A DNA stretch of 64,000 nucleotides from Oscillatoria sp. SIO1A7 (GCA_010672965.1 JAAHFN010000036.1:1-64000), one strand, 5' to 3'. Shown: positions 18,038 through 27,150, counted from the stretch's first letter. Notes: generated by a model not told the origin, from the letters alone. Numbers and translations are program-made.

Positions 18038-19144
18038 ATGACTGTATCAAGCCAAGCAGCTCCAAGTTCAGAGATAGTATTTCCCAAGAGGGGAATGCCT
18101 ATTACCATTATTTCTGGATTTTTGGGTAGCGGCAAAACTACATTACTCAACCATATATTGACTAACAACCAGGGTTTGAAGATAGCTGTATTGGTCAATG
18201 AGTTTGGCGACATAAACATCGACAGTCAGTTGCTAGTGTCGATGGATGAAGATATGGTGGAACTGAGCAATGGCTGTATTTGCTGCACCATCAATGATGG
18301 ATTAGTCGATGCTGTTTACAATGTGCTAGAGCGAGAGGATAAAATTGACTACATGGCGATCGAGACTACAGGTGTTGCCGATCCGCTACCCATTATTCTG
18401 ACTTTCTTGGGCACGGAATTGCGCGACTTGACTCGGTTAGATTCTATAGTCACTGTGGTAGATTCCGAGACATTTACCCCCGACTGTTTCGACAGCGAAG
18501 CGGCTTTCGCACAGATTACTTATGCCGATATCACCATTTTGAATAAGACTGATTTGGCACCTGCCGAAAAAGTGAAAGAATTGGAAGCATACATTGGCAC
18601 GGTGAAAGCTGGTGCCAAAATCCTTCACAGCCAATACGGTCGGGTGCCGCTACCGCTGATTCTAGATGTGGGATACAACAACCCAGAAGCCTATGCGGAT
18701 TTAGTCAAGGAAGAACAAGAGCAATCCCATCATCACCATCACCATGACCACGACCATCACCACGATCGCGATCGCGACCATCACCATCACCATCACCATG
18801 ACGAGCATCATTCTCACGAACACCACCATCACCACTCGGCACATCTAGAGAATGATGGATTTGTCTCGATCTCTTTTGAGAGCGATCGCCCCTTTGACAT
18901 CCACAAGTTTGAAGATTTCCTAGAAGAATGCTTGCCTAAAGAAGTTTTCCGGGCAAAAGGAATTCTCTGGTTCGCAGAAAGCGATATGCGTCATATCTTC
19001 CAACTCAGCGGTCCTCGCTTTGACATGGAAGCAGAAGAATGGCGTACCCCGCCCAAAAACCAGCTTGTTTTTATCGGGCGCAACCTTGACGCCGACGAGC
19101 TTCGGCAGCAGCTAGCTCTTGCTTTGTCCGATAGCCAAATCTAG
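18038..19144 (+). CDS. COG0523 (CobW/ZigA-like) GTPase, His-rich
   Basis: Metal-chaperone type GTPase, 368 residues. Walker A GFLGSGKT (about residues 27-34), the Cys motif GCICC (about 79-83) that binds the delivered metal, ETTGVADP and base-specificity motif NKTD mark the family. A His/Asp-rich linker (about residues 231-268) precedes the CobW C-terminal domain (FVSISFES...FRAKGILWFAES). Nearness to znuABC and the His-rich stretch suggest a zinc chaperone, perhaps for low-zinc conditions, though cobalt or nickel targets are known in the family. GAGGAAA lies seven bases before the ATG. Confidence 0.9.
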   Translation: MTVSSQAAPSSEIVFPKRGMPITIISGFLGSGKTTLLNHILTNNQGLKIAVLVNEFGDINIDSQLLVSMDEDMVELSNGCICCTINDGLVDAVYNVLEREDKIDYMAIETTGVADPLPIILTFLGTELRDLTRLDSIVTVVDSETFTPDCFDSEAAFAQITYADITILNKTDLAPAEKVKELEAYIGTVKAGAKILHSQYGRVPLPLILDVGYNNPEAYADLVKEEQEQSHHHHHHDHDHHHDRDRDHHHHHHHDEHHSHEHHHHHSAHLENDGFVSISFESDRPFDIHKFEDFLEECLPKEVFRAKGILWFAESDMRHIFQLSGPRFDMEAEEWRTPPKNQLVFIGRNLDADELRQQLALALSDSQI

Positions 19145-19203
19145 TCTGTCAAGAAATAATTGAGCCCACAAGCATGTTCGCATTGGGCATTGGGCACTAG
19201 GTT

Positions 19204-19322
19204 ATGTCAAATCTGGTTAAACAGTCACAGTTTGTAGGGGTTCCCCGTGCCCGCCCCGGTTGGTCTGGGGCGGGCACGGGGAACCCCTACGGGATTTATG
19301 TGTAATTAACCGGATTTGATAT
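19204..19322. mobile_element. MITE-like element, family B (119 bp)
   Basis: Left end ATGTCAAATCTGGTTAA and right end TTAACCGGATTTGATAT, with the internal GTAGGGGTTCCCCGTGCCCG near-palindrome shared with 10411-10546. It lies directly against the family F element that follows. Confidence 0.8.
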
Positions 19323-19323
19323 T

Positions 19324-19530
19324 CAATACCTTCGCCAAAATCAAAAATCAAAGCGATCTCGTAGGGATCGGCTCTGGGACGAAAGCCAACAAATACCCGA
19401 TCGGTTCCCAACGCCAGATCCCCCCAACCCCCCGATGAATTGGGGGGCTTAAGACGCGGGAGACTATTGCCCCCCAATTCATCGGCGGGTTGGGGGGATC
19501 GTTCCCTGCGGAAAAATGGCGAAGGTATTG
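19324..19530. mobile_element. Palindromic element, family F
   Basis: CAATACCTTCGCCAAAAT at the left is the inverse of ATGGCGAAGGTATTG at the right. Inside is a 32-bp arm palindrome (19419-19450 against 19470-19501, one mismatch) of the GATCCCCCCAACCCCCC type. A related element lies at 44805-44949. The remaining spacer 19145-19561 has no gene. Confidence 0.7.
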
Positions 19531-19561
19531 ATATTACGAAGGTATTTTGCCATTCTTAAAC

Positions 19562-21151
19562 TCAAGCACTTTTTAAATTCGTTTGCTTCACAAACCAAAT
19601 TGCTGCAAAGGGCAACAGAAAACCGATCGCCATCACTACTAACAGCAAAAGTCCCAGCTCGCTATAATCTGCCGGAACCTCGATCGCGCCAGTCTGTCGA
19701 TTCAACACCTCCCGAGAAACAGTAAACCACTGATTCAAATATTTTGTGCCCAACTGACTTAAGGATAGTGCTAAATTGGTAAAAGAAGCCATCACTGCAA
19801 AAAATGTTGCTTTTAGATTAGATGGTGCAGAATTAGCAATCCATGCCAACATAGGAATCATAGCTACCTGTCCCAAGGGAGATTCTAAAGTTGTATCGAT
19901 TAAGGCGATCGCTCGTGCATCGATAAGACCTCCCGTATGGGCTGCTGTCCAATGATGCAAACCATAATACATCCCTACATTTGGTAAAGTCAAAATCGTG
20001 CCAGCGATCGTGAGAAAGCCCACTATATAGCTCATCGAGCGTCTTGCCATAAACTTGCGAAAGATAAATATTCCCAACAAAGCAAAGACACTAGCAGTCA
20101 AGCCCAATACGGCAATAAACTGCTCGTCGAAACCTAAGCGATCTATAGACCACCAGGTGTATCCCGGTCCTGGCCCGGGTATTGCCCGAAACACAAAAAT
20201 AACGATCGCCGTACCAATCAAAACTCGTTTCGCCTCCAGGTCTAGATTTTGTATCAGCTTAAACATCAAAAACAAGACTATCGCCATAGAAGTAACAAAA
20301 ATAACCTCTTCCTTGAAATTAAAAGAACTCAACCCTATCCCCACGGTAAAAAGCACAAAGGCAGAACTGCCTCCCAAAATCGACCAATTGGGATTCGGCT
20401 TCTCCTCTTGCACTTGGGTCAACTCTCGAATCTGACTATCTGTAAATCCCTTTTTCCTCAGTTGCGAGACAAAGCGCCATTTTAACAGCTCATTCAATCC
20501 GACCCCCAAGACGGAGATTAGAGGAATCACAAGAGCTAGCTGATAAATATTTATGTAAATTGCAATTTTTTCTAGTTCGGATAGCTGGGCAACTCCACGA
20601 AACATCACAATATTAACTACGGAAACCGCAAGACCACCTCCAATAATCGCCACCCGGCCAAGAGTTTGCATCGTTGTGTGCCTGGACTTCATCTCCGCTT
20701 CGGAGAATCTTTCCCCATTTTCATCAACAACGGGAACGGCCTCTACTGTCATGGCATCTGCTACTACGTCCTGAATCACATAGCCAATCGGTGAGAGTAA
20801 AACGCTAATCACGAACCAAACTTCAATCTTGGCAAACTGGCTCATAAACTCAGGATGACCAATCAAAGCAGTCATAATAGCGAGGCTGGTGGCAATCAGT
20901 CCCGAGCCAACAAACACTAAAATTGACTTCCAGCGCCAGAGCAAATCAACCAGATGACCTAAAGGCATTTTCAAAGCCCAGGGAATTCCAGCCCAAAAGC
21001 CCAGTGCCGCTAAAAACTCAGCGGACAAGTTGAGATAATCCTTAATAAATAAGGTTCCGACGATTCCAGTTAGACCAGAAATGCCTGCTGCCATATAGAT
21101 CGTCAAAGGTGGCAGGTAATTTAGCAAATTAAAAATTTTATTACCGTTCAT
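19562..21151 (-). CDS. MFS-type permease, BT1/folate-biopterin transporter-like
   Basis: 529 residues with about twelve hydrophobic segments arranged as two six-helix halves. The N-terminal block YMAAGISGLTGIVGTLFIKDYLNLSAEFLAALGFWAGIPWALKMPLGHLVDLL resembles the start of BT1/FBT-type major facilitator proteins. GYVIQDVVADAMTVE in helix 4 is also typical. A cytoplasmic loop of about 60 residues (NELLKWRFVSQLRKKGFTDSQIRELTQVQEEKP) joins the halves. The substrate cannot be told from sequence. Single gene, reverse strand. Confidence 0.7.
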   Translation of the reverse strand: MNGNKIFNLLNYLPPLTIYMAAGISGLTGIVGTLFIKDYLNLSAEFLAALGFWAGIPWALKMPLGHLVDLLWRWKSILVFVGSGLIATSLAIMTALIGHPEFMSQFAKIEVWFVISVLLSPIGYVIQDVVADAMTVEAVPVVDENGERFSEAEMKSRHTTMQTLGRVAIIGGGLAVSVVNIVMFRGVAQLSELEKIAIYINIYQLALVIPLISVLGVGLNELLKWRFVSQLRKKGFTDSQIRELTQVQEEKPNPNWSILGGSSAFVLFTVGIGLSSFNFKEEVIFVTSMAIVLFLMFKLIQNLDLEAKRVLIGTAIVIFVFRAIPGPGPGYTWWSIDRLGFDEQFIAVLGLTASVFALLGIFIFRKFMARRSMSYIVGFLTIAGTILTLPNVGMYYGLHHWTAAHTGGLIDARAIALIDTTLESPLGQVAMIPMLAWIANSAPSNLKATFFAVMASFTNLALSLSQLGTKYLNQWFTVSREVLNRQTGAIEVPADYSELGLLLLVVMAIGFLLPFAAIWFVKQTNLKSA

Positions 21152-21153
21152 AA

Positions 21154-21399
21154 ATTCAGAAAAAATTAAGCCGAAGGCGTTTGGGCTACGGCTCCCCAGT
21201 ACAGTTTGGAACTTTGACCGGCTACGTTCGCCAGCGTCGCAAGCATCGATCGATCCGAATTTTGCGGCATCCGCTTTGGAACGATAACCATCCAGAATGG
21301 ATTGCTGCCGTAGCAGAGGCGCGGCAACAGCACCCGGATTTTCAAGTCGAGCCCGCTAACCCGTTTATGGTACTTCGGCGACCGGGGGATTATGTTTAG
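21154..21399 (+). pseudogene. C-terminal fragment of a larger protein
   Basis: The open frame after the TAA at 21151 has no proper start (only TTG at 21181) but reads like conserved protein: YVRQRRKHRSIRILRHPLWNDNHPEW, then PANPFMVLRRPGDYV and stop. The pattern resembles the end of a DEAD/DEAH-type helicase, but this is a weak impression. The upstream part of that gene is absent, and the MFS gene begins at the break. A family A element follows three bases after the stop codon. Read as a decayed remnant. Confidence 0.45.
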
Positions 21400-21404
21400 A
21401 GGTA

Positions 21405-21549
21405 TAGCGGTTCTCAAATTGATGTGAGGTTTCTGGGGCGAAGCGGGCGAAGCATCCCAGTACGGAAATTCCCGTTATACAGCCGAGATGGTTGCGGGGA
21501 TGCTGTCGCCCCTACGTTTTCGTTCATTACGCTAATTTGAGAAACGCTA
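21405..21549. mobile_element. MITE-like element, family A (145 bp)
   Basis: TAGCGGTTCTCAAATTG left, CTAATTTGAGAAACGCTA right, TA on both sides (21403-21404, 21550-21551). It sits between the helicase-like fragment and the 3' end of xisI, nine bases before the xisI stop codon on the opposite strand. Confidence 0.85.
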
Positions 21550-21557
21550 TAACTACC

Positions 21558-21899
21558 TCACGCCACGGCAAAACCCGTATGCTTGCGGGCGCTAGGTTCG
21601 TGGAATGCCAAAACAATATCTTCCTTGGGAATCCCCGCTTCTACTAAATCATTGGCAATGCCGTGTTCTGTCCCATCTCGCTGTACCCAAACTTTGCCAT
21701 CAATAATGTCTAGATGAATCAGGCAGCCGTGAATTCGCTTTGGCCGATTTTTGTACCAGCCCGCAGACATGACCAGATAGCGATCGCCACTGACATCGCA
21801 GATAATCTCATTTTCAATATCTGCATTGGCATATTTGAGTTTGGTGAATGGCTCCAGCAGCTCGATAATTATTTTTCGATATTTGTCTAACTTATCCAT
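21558..21899 (-). CDS. xisI: XisI family protein
   Basis: 113 residues, family length. Family blocks include MDKLDKYRKIIIELLEPFTK, the central DRYLVMSAGWYKNRPKRIHGCLIHLDIIDGKVWVQRDGTE and the ending IVLAFHEPSARKHTGFAVA. In heterocystous Anabaena, XisI is a controlling factor for excision of the fdxN element together with XisH and the recombinase XisF. No xisF or fdxN element is visible here, so the job is probably different. The gene overlaps xisH by 13 bp and is translationally coupled to it. Confidence 0.93.
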   Translation of the reverse strand: MDKLDKYRKIIIELLEPFTKLKYANADIENEIICDVSGDRYLVMSAGWYKNRPKRIHGCLIHLDIIDGKVWVQRDGTEHGIANDLVEAGIPKEDIVLAFHEPSARKHTGFAVA

Positions 21900-22303
21900 C
21901 TTACAATTGCCTCCTTATCTGGATCGAAAGTAACAAGCTTAATTTCTCTATCTTCTAACAAAACTTGACCGACCGAACCCTCAAAGAGTTCGGAGAAAAC
22001 CGCGTCGCGGATAGCAGTGTAAAGTTCTCGCTCTGGTTCGGTTCGTGCTAAGAGAGCCCGATATAGGACAAACTGGCCGAGAGCATTTTTCAAATCTTCA
22101 ACTTCAGACGGACTCACGAAGCTTTTAACTTCAACCGCTATTTTACGGTCTTGTTTCTCAGCGGCCAGAAATTTCTGGGCACCCAAGTCAATGTAGAGGT
22201 CTTTCGGACCCCAACGCAGCAGGTAGGGATCGTCAGTGACGGTCCAGCCATCGTTAATTAAAGCATTTTTACAGCTATAGTGGTAAATATCCCTGGCGGG
22301 CAT
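21887..22303 (-). CDS. xisH: XisH family protein (PD-(D/E)XK-like)
   Basis: 138 residues from MPARDIYHYSCKNALINDGW. The start at ATG 22303 is backed by GAGGAG seven bases upstream; a longer open frame (to 22708) has no support. DLYIDLG...KIAVEVKSF (about residues 36-58) forms a D...ExK pattern typical of PD-(D/E)XK nuclease folds. XisH is required with XisI for fdxN element excision in Anabaena, and both are widespread in strains without the element. Here the pair lies downstream of a NACHT-nuclease gene on the same strand, 235 bp away. Confidence 0.92.
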   Translation of the reverse strand: MPARDIYHYSCKNALINDGWTVTDDPYLLRWGPKDLYIDLGAQKFLAAEKQDRKIAVEVKSFVSPSEVEDLKNALGQFVLYRALLARTEPERELYTAIRDAVFSELFEGSVGQVLLEDREIKLVTFDPDKEAIVRWIS

Positions 22304-22538
22304 TGCGGACTCCTCGCTCTGAGAACCTCTACAGTTAATTAGCATAGCGATTTCTGCTGGGCTCTGGGTGAGGTGCGAAGTGCGATCGCATTTCTCAATC
22401 GCCCCAACACTATTGATAAGCAATGGCGCAATGGGATGCGATCGCGGAAAATCGAAAACAATATTTTCACTGCCACCCACGACTTGGTGGCGCACAACCT
22501 CGAAACTCCAATTTTTACTATATTTTTTGCTAGCAAAT

Positions 22539-25500
22539 TTATCGCAGTGCTGCATTAATAACAAAGGCTCTGACTTCAACTCCTGGCGAAGAAGATAACT
22601 TAACAGCTTTGTTATTAAACCTCTTACGGATGTCTTTGATGCTTTCTTTTGGAGTGTCTTTTTTTTGCCGATGGCTATTATCCCATCGTTCGCAGTAAAA
22701 CCAGCCAATTAAATAAAGACCATATTGAATACGAGTCTCCTTTAAATATCGATCCACTAATTGTTGATGGATTCCTGTGTTCAACTCCTTCTTGTTCCAG
22801 CATCCTTTTACTTCTATCATAACCGTAATATCGTCATCTCCTTTTTCTGGGTCGATCCTATCCGCCTTAATGTCAATTCTCTGTCCTAGCGATCCTCCAG
22901 GATTAGGTATTACTTGTACTTCTCTATTTAGCACGATAGCTCTGTCCTTTAGCCTACTATCTAGGTATCGCTTGACATAATCTGAAAATGAATTTTCAGA
23001 TATAGGTCTGTAAATGTTCTTTTCAAAATGCTTGTCCCATAAATCTCTAGCGGCAGACTCGCCTTGCAGTTCTAACTCTAAATCCTCTAAAACCTCAATT
23101 AACACCTCTAGGAGTTGGACGCCATCTTGAACCAGGCGTTTGCTTTTATCCTCAATGAGATTGATAATGTCAGTTGGAGTAGGAGCCTGCCAACTCTTAC
23201 GCCGCCTAATGTTATGGGCATCGAAGGCGATCTGTTTCATCCATGTTAAGTTAGGAAATTCTCGGGCGATGCGCTCAATCTCCTGACAAGCTTCAGAGCT
23301 ACCGCAATCTCTCAGTTGTCCTAGGATACTATCCTTGAAGTTAGGGATACGATTTCTCCCAGTTATTTCCCAAGAAGAGGGAGAATCAGGGTCTGGCTCT
23401 GGAACTACATCACGGGCATACTCTTCTTCAATCCAGATGTAAAGATCGGCAAGCTGTTTTTCGTTTAATTTCAAGGAAGTATCGGAACGGTTATAGGATC
23501 GGTATGCTGCTGCTTCAATTACTTCTCTGCCAAAGTTATTGTCTTGTTCAATAACTTGCCATATGACAGGCCATTCATAAGATTCAACGTAGCCTATTAA
23601 TACCTTTGCCGCCGTAATAGCCTTTTGGTACTCTTCTTTCTGTGAAGGTAGCTGCGAAGGAATGAGAGAAATAGCAAATTTTCTAGCCTCGTTCGACTGG
23701 TGTTTTAGAAGGTAGCTAAGTAGCTGACCCATGCACTCGGGCTTAAGTGCTTTGTCCTTGGCCTTTTCTAAAAGTACCGAATGCAAGCGATCGTCCCAAA
23801 AGTTAGGAAATTTTTGAAAAGTCAAGAGATAACCATCCTGCTTGTTTTCTCTATCGATTAACAAAGTTAGGGTATTTAGGGATTCAAAGGGAGAATTTTG
23901 GTAAGCTCGCTCTATCAATTCTAGGTGTTTTTCATTAACCATCTTGGCAAATCCAATAATAATGGGAGCCCATTTTTGCCATATTGTCTTTGAGATACTA
24001 TCTACTGACTCTGGAGACTCTTGTAATAAAAGCTGGAATGCGTTATATCCTGTTAGTTCCTGGAAATAATACTTATTGGTATCTCTCCAGTCGTATGACA
24101 CCTCGTCCTGCTCTTCGATGTATTTTTTAGCTCCAGCAATTATTCTGCTTCGAGTTTCTGCGCTTGCGTCCTGCCACCCGGGTAGCTTAGTCAAATCTGA
24201 TTGCCATAAATTGCCGTAGTATTTGCTATCGGGCTTGAGCGTCATCTCCATGTTTATTTGACACCAAGCCGATAGATTACCAGACTCCAGTAGATCTAAA
24301 AGCAAAAGAATTCTTTCTTTGGGTGGCGGATCTAGAAGACTGGGTTTCTGTTTTTTGTTGTCATCTTTCAATTTTTTGTCCCGCTCTTGGAACCATATAT
24401 AGTCTGCCTCCATCTTTTCAGCACGATCTGAGTCTAACTTAACTGGGTCAAAGTAGAACTCTAGCTCTTTTAGCAAAACAAGATTTATTTGTTCTCCTAG
24501 CAAAAACTCGTTTGTTTTACTAGCTATAAGAGAAATATGCTCGACATTTTGGCGATCGAAATTATATTTAATTAGGTTTGCCCAGATTGTTTGCTCCTTC
24601 GGATCGCTAGCATTCTCTAGCCGCTCGATCGTCCAAGCAATGTCTTGACTTAATTGATATTTTCGTGTCTCGGTCCATAAAAAATATGGATCTTCCTCTG
24701 TTGCAGCTATGGGTACGATATGTTCGAGCAATTTGCGTCGCTTGCGATCGCTCCTGGCAACTTGCAAATCGAACTGCTCACGATCGCTATCTGAAGCAAG
24801 CAATCCACCCGAGTAAAATCTGCCAGTTATAATTCCTTGATGTAACCTCCACTGAATTAGAGCAATCTCCGCAAAACGTTCTGCCACGCCAGGAAGGTCA
24901 AAATGCTCCCAAGCTTTTAAGAGAATAGCATCTGCCAGCGATTCAAATGGATCGCCGTAAGACCTGACTCCTTGTTTTTTTACCCAATTCAGCGCTAGCT
25001 CTAAGTCAGTTGAGCTTAGCTCTTTTGAGCTAAGCTCTGTTATAACTTGGCGATCTATAAATTGCTTATATACTCCAAAGGGGGTTGTATTTTTTGGCGC
25101 AGTCAGAGCGGAGAATAACTCTTCTACAGTTAAATTTTCTGGCCATAGTGCGGCCAAACAGTAGCCTTTGAGTTCGTCATTCTTATCCTCGGGCAGTTTT
25201 TCAAGAATGAGTGGCTTTAACCTTGATTTTGTCTCGCTGTCGCCAAGTAAACAAACTGCACGGGCAGCCTTGATTCGGAGTAATATGTCTTGAGAAGAAG
25301 CCAAAACCACATTTATCATATCTTCCTGAAGTTCCCGTATTTCACAGACCTCAGCGATTGATATTGCTTCATACCTTACTTCCCGGTTCTTGCTGGGGTC
25401 TTGAACATATGGGCGCAGTTGCTCGGCCAGTCCAGGATGAGATAGTTTTTTATAATAGGCTCGGTAGTTATAGCCATCTCCTCGACTGAATAACTTGTCT

Positions 25501-26825
25501 TCGTCGTAATGCTTTAATAAGTTCTCAACTATAGCTGCTTTGAGACCTTCATCTTTGGGGATGTCGCTCCGTAACAGGACATCGGGGTCTGTCTTTATAA
25601 TTTCCTCAAGTACGTCTTTCCTCATGCTCGCTAGCCATGCGGCTGTTTCCCGGAGCTGGGGAACTAATTTGCGCTCCGAATCACTAGGTAAAACAATTAG
25701 ACTCATTATCTGTTTTAAGGGCAGGTTGCGCCGATCCAAATACCATGCAGCTAGAAATTCAGCATAGGTTTGGTGAGCAAAACCCATCCGATTAGCTCCT
25801 CTTGACGAGAATAGTCCTGTATCTAAAACATCTCTAATGTCTTTTTCATTAATTTTAATCTCCTGGTTTTTGACTGATTCTTCACCGAAGCATAAATCCG
25901 GTATTGATAGAAGCGAATTAGGCGTTTCTCCTATTTCTGGTTGGAGCGAAATAGCAGCTCGGTTGGCGAAAAGTAGCAAAGCTGCAATGCGACCTGCTAC
26001 CATCAAGCGTTGGTCTTCGTTTAATTTTCCTACAAAGCCAGACTCTCGCCGATCTGGGTTAACTTCCTTACATAGTTCCAAACAACCCTGCTCGTATAGC
26101 TCCCTTTGAGAGTCAGGTAATTTTCCATTTTCACTATAGGTACTGAGTATGAATTTTAAGGTAATTGGCTTAATCGCTAATGGTACAGCCTCTTTCTCTA
26201 ATATTTCCTGCAAAAAAGCGCTTCGATCTTTTATGTTATTTGCTTGAGCTGCTTCCTCAAAGTCAACTTGCCGTAAGGGAGCTAGCTCGTATATTTGAAC
26301 ATTGTCCTCTCCCCATTTTTGCTTGAGTTCTTGCTCTAAGCTATCTGGCCAATCTGCCGTTCTACAGGTAATGCGAAAATAAAGGCGATCGCTAGGAAGA
26401 ACTTTTAGCTTGCGCTTGAGTATTCTGACCAGTATTGGTACGGACAGTCGCCCTTCGTCTAGACTATCCAGGAAGAGATGCAATTTATGATTACCCTGCT
26501 GCCAATCTTGAACTTGGCAATATTCAAATACATCTTTGCATAGCTCTTCCTCCGATCCATATTCTCCAAGACTGCGCCAGAGACAGATATCTGGCGATTG
26601 GCTTAGTTCTTGCTGCACCCGTTCGTATTCTTTCTCTAATTCAGTGCTTTTGCCTATACCCGGTTCTCCTAATAACACTAGACAAGGAACGTCGGAGATT
26701 TTGCTAAATGGCACTAAATCTGGGTTATAGCCTACCTCTGGATTCTCTAAAAACCCTAGATCGTCCCAGCTTAGTTTTCCTTCCCTCCGGCACCAGAAGC
26801 GGTTCAGCTCGCAATTTAAAGACAT
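22539..26825 (-). CDS. NACHT-type STAND ATPase with helical repeats and C-terminal PD-(D/E)XK-like nuclease
   Basis: 1,428 residues from ATG 26825 (a TTG five codons earlier is possible). The P-loop LLGEPGIGKST is at about residues 50-60, Walker B LHLFLDSLDEG at about 118-128, arginine-bearing RITCRTADWP follows, and FAHQTYAEFLAAWYL is the typical NACHT end helix. About 850 residues of helical, HEAT-like sequence follow. The last 110 residues hold GQRIDIKADRID...DDDITVMIEVKG (Asp near 1318, ExK near 1338), a PD-(D/E)XK nuclease pattern. NACHT proteins of this type serve as phage sensors. Here the putative effector is C-terminal rather than N-terminal as in Avs proteins. Probable defence function, inferred. 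Confidence 0.75.
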   Translation of the reverse strand: MSLNCELNRFWCRREGKLSWDDLGFLENPEVGYNPDLVPFSKISDVPCLVLLGEPGIGKSTELEKEYERVQQELSQSPDICLWRSLGEYGSEEELCKDVFEYCQVQDWQQGNHKLHLFLDSLDEGRLSVPILVRILKRKLKVLPSDRLYFRITCRTADWPDSLEQELKQKWGEDNVQIYELAPLRQVDFEEAAQANNIKDRSAFLQEILEKEAVPLAIKPITLKFILSTYSENGKLPDSQRELYEQGCLELCKEVNPDRRESGFVGKLNEDQRLMVAGRIAALLLFANRAAISLQPEIGETPNSLLSIPDLCFGEESVKNQEIKINEKDIRDVLDTGLFSSRGANRMGFAHQTYAEFLAAWYLDRRNLPLKQIMSLIVLPSDSERKLVPQLRETAAWLASMRKDVLEEIIKTDPDVLLRSDIPKDEGLKAAIVENLLKHYDEDKLFSRGDGYNYRAYYKKLSHPGLAEQLRPYVQDPSKNREVRYEAISIAEVCEIRELQEDMINVVLASSQDILLRIKAARAVCLLGDSETKSRLKPLILEKLPEDKNDELKGYCLAALWPENLTVEELFSALTAPKNTTPFGVYKQFIDRQVITELSSKELSSTDLELALNWVKKQGVRSYGDPFESLADAILLKAWEHFDLPGVAERFAEIALIQWRLHQGIITGRFYSGGLLASDSDREQFDLQVARSDRKRRKLLEHIVPIAATEEDPYFLWTETRKYQLSQDIAWTIERLENASDPKEQTIWANLIKYNFDRQNVEHISLIASKTNEFLLGEQINLVLLKELEFYFDPVKLDSDRAEKMEADYIWFQERDKKLKDDNKKQKPSLLDPPPKERILLLLDLLESGNLSAWCQINMEMTLKPDSKYYGNLWQSDLTKLPGWQDASAETRSRIIAGAKKYIEEQDEVSYDWRDTNKYYFQELTGYNAFQLLLQESPESVDSISKTIWQKWAPIIIGFAKMVNEKHLELIERAYQNSPFESLNTLTLLIDRENKQDGYLLTFQKFPNFWDDRLHSVLLEKAKDKALKPECMGQLLSYLLKHQSNEARKFAISLIPSQLPSQKEEYQKAITAAKVLIGYVESYEWPVIWQVIEQDNNFGREVIEAAAYRSYNRSDTSLKLNEKQLADLYIWIEEEYARDVVPEPDPDSPSSWEITGRNRIPNFKDSILGQLRDCGSSEACQEIERIAREFPNLTWMKQIAFDAHNIRRRKSWQAPTPTDIINLIEDKSKRLVQDGVQLLEVLIEVLEDLELELQGESAARDLWDKHFEKNIYRPISENSFSDYVKRYLDSRLKDRAIVLNREVQVIPNPGGSLGQRIDIKADRIDPEKGDDDITVMIEVKGCWNKKELNTGIHQQLVDRYLKETRIQYGLYLIGWFYCERWDNSHRQKKDTPKESIKDIRKRFNNKAVKLSSSPGVEVRAFVINAALR

Positions 26826-26904
26826 AGACAGGTTAAACAATGCTTGAAAGATTATAGAATCAATTATAACACATAAATTTCAATTTGTCACATTTTTGTA
26901 GTTT

Positions 26905-27150
26905 CCTTCAGGCCACGGCAAAGTCTTATACTTGCGTGCGTTATACCAATTCTGTATGAAGCTGCAACAAATAACCACCTTTATCCACCGTTCGGGCGCT
27001 CGCGGAGTCGTAGGCGTAGCCTGCCCGGAGGGCTTCGATCCTTCGACAGGCTCAGGACTCAGCCCGAACGGCGAATTGCATGCAACTTCATAAAGAATTG
27101 GTATTAGGCGTCATCCAAACAATTTCTCGCGATCGAATGGTAACCTATCT
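26905..27150 (-). pseudogene. Decayed xisI 3' end split by a small element
   Basis: On the minus strand, sequence around 26908-26940 reads CGCAAGTATA...CTTTGCCGTGGCCTGA, matching the RKY..FAVA-stop end of XisI with one base missing. The preceding codons (GAAATTGTTTGG, near 27115-27130) resemble the family EDIVLAF block. Between them sits the palindromic element 26943-27104. No longer open frame remains. A second xisHI copy may once have stood upstream of the NACHT gene. Tentative. Confidence 0.4.
26943..27104. mobile_element. Palindromic element, family G
   Basis: ATACCAATTCTGTATGAAG at the left pairs with CTTCATAAAGAATTGGTAT at the right, and TTGCATGCAA and CCGTTCGGGC/GCCCGAACGG lie inside. 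The interior also carries GATCCTTCGACAGGCTCAGG, a sequence type also inserted in the vWA gene near 60030. The likely target was TA (TTATACC ... GGTATTA). Confidence 0.6.

Noticed and set aside
22304-22538. Frames between xisH and the NACHT gene (22339-22536 minus, 22368-22598 plus)
   Set aside because: No ribosome site or family pattern; treated as spacer.
21887-22708. 273-codon frame for XisH
   Set aside because: XisH is about 138 residues; ATG 22303 has GAGGAG upstream and the extra part overlaps the NACHT gene end.
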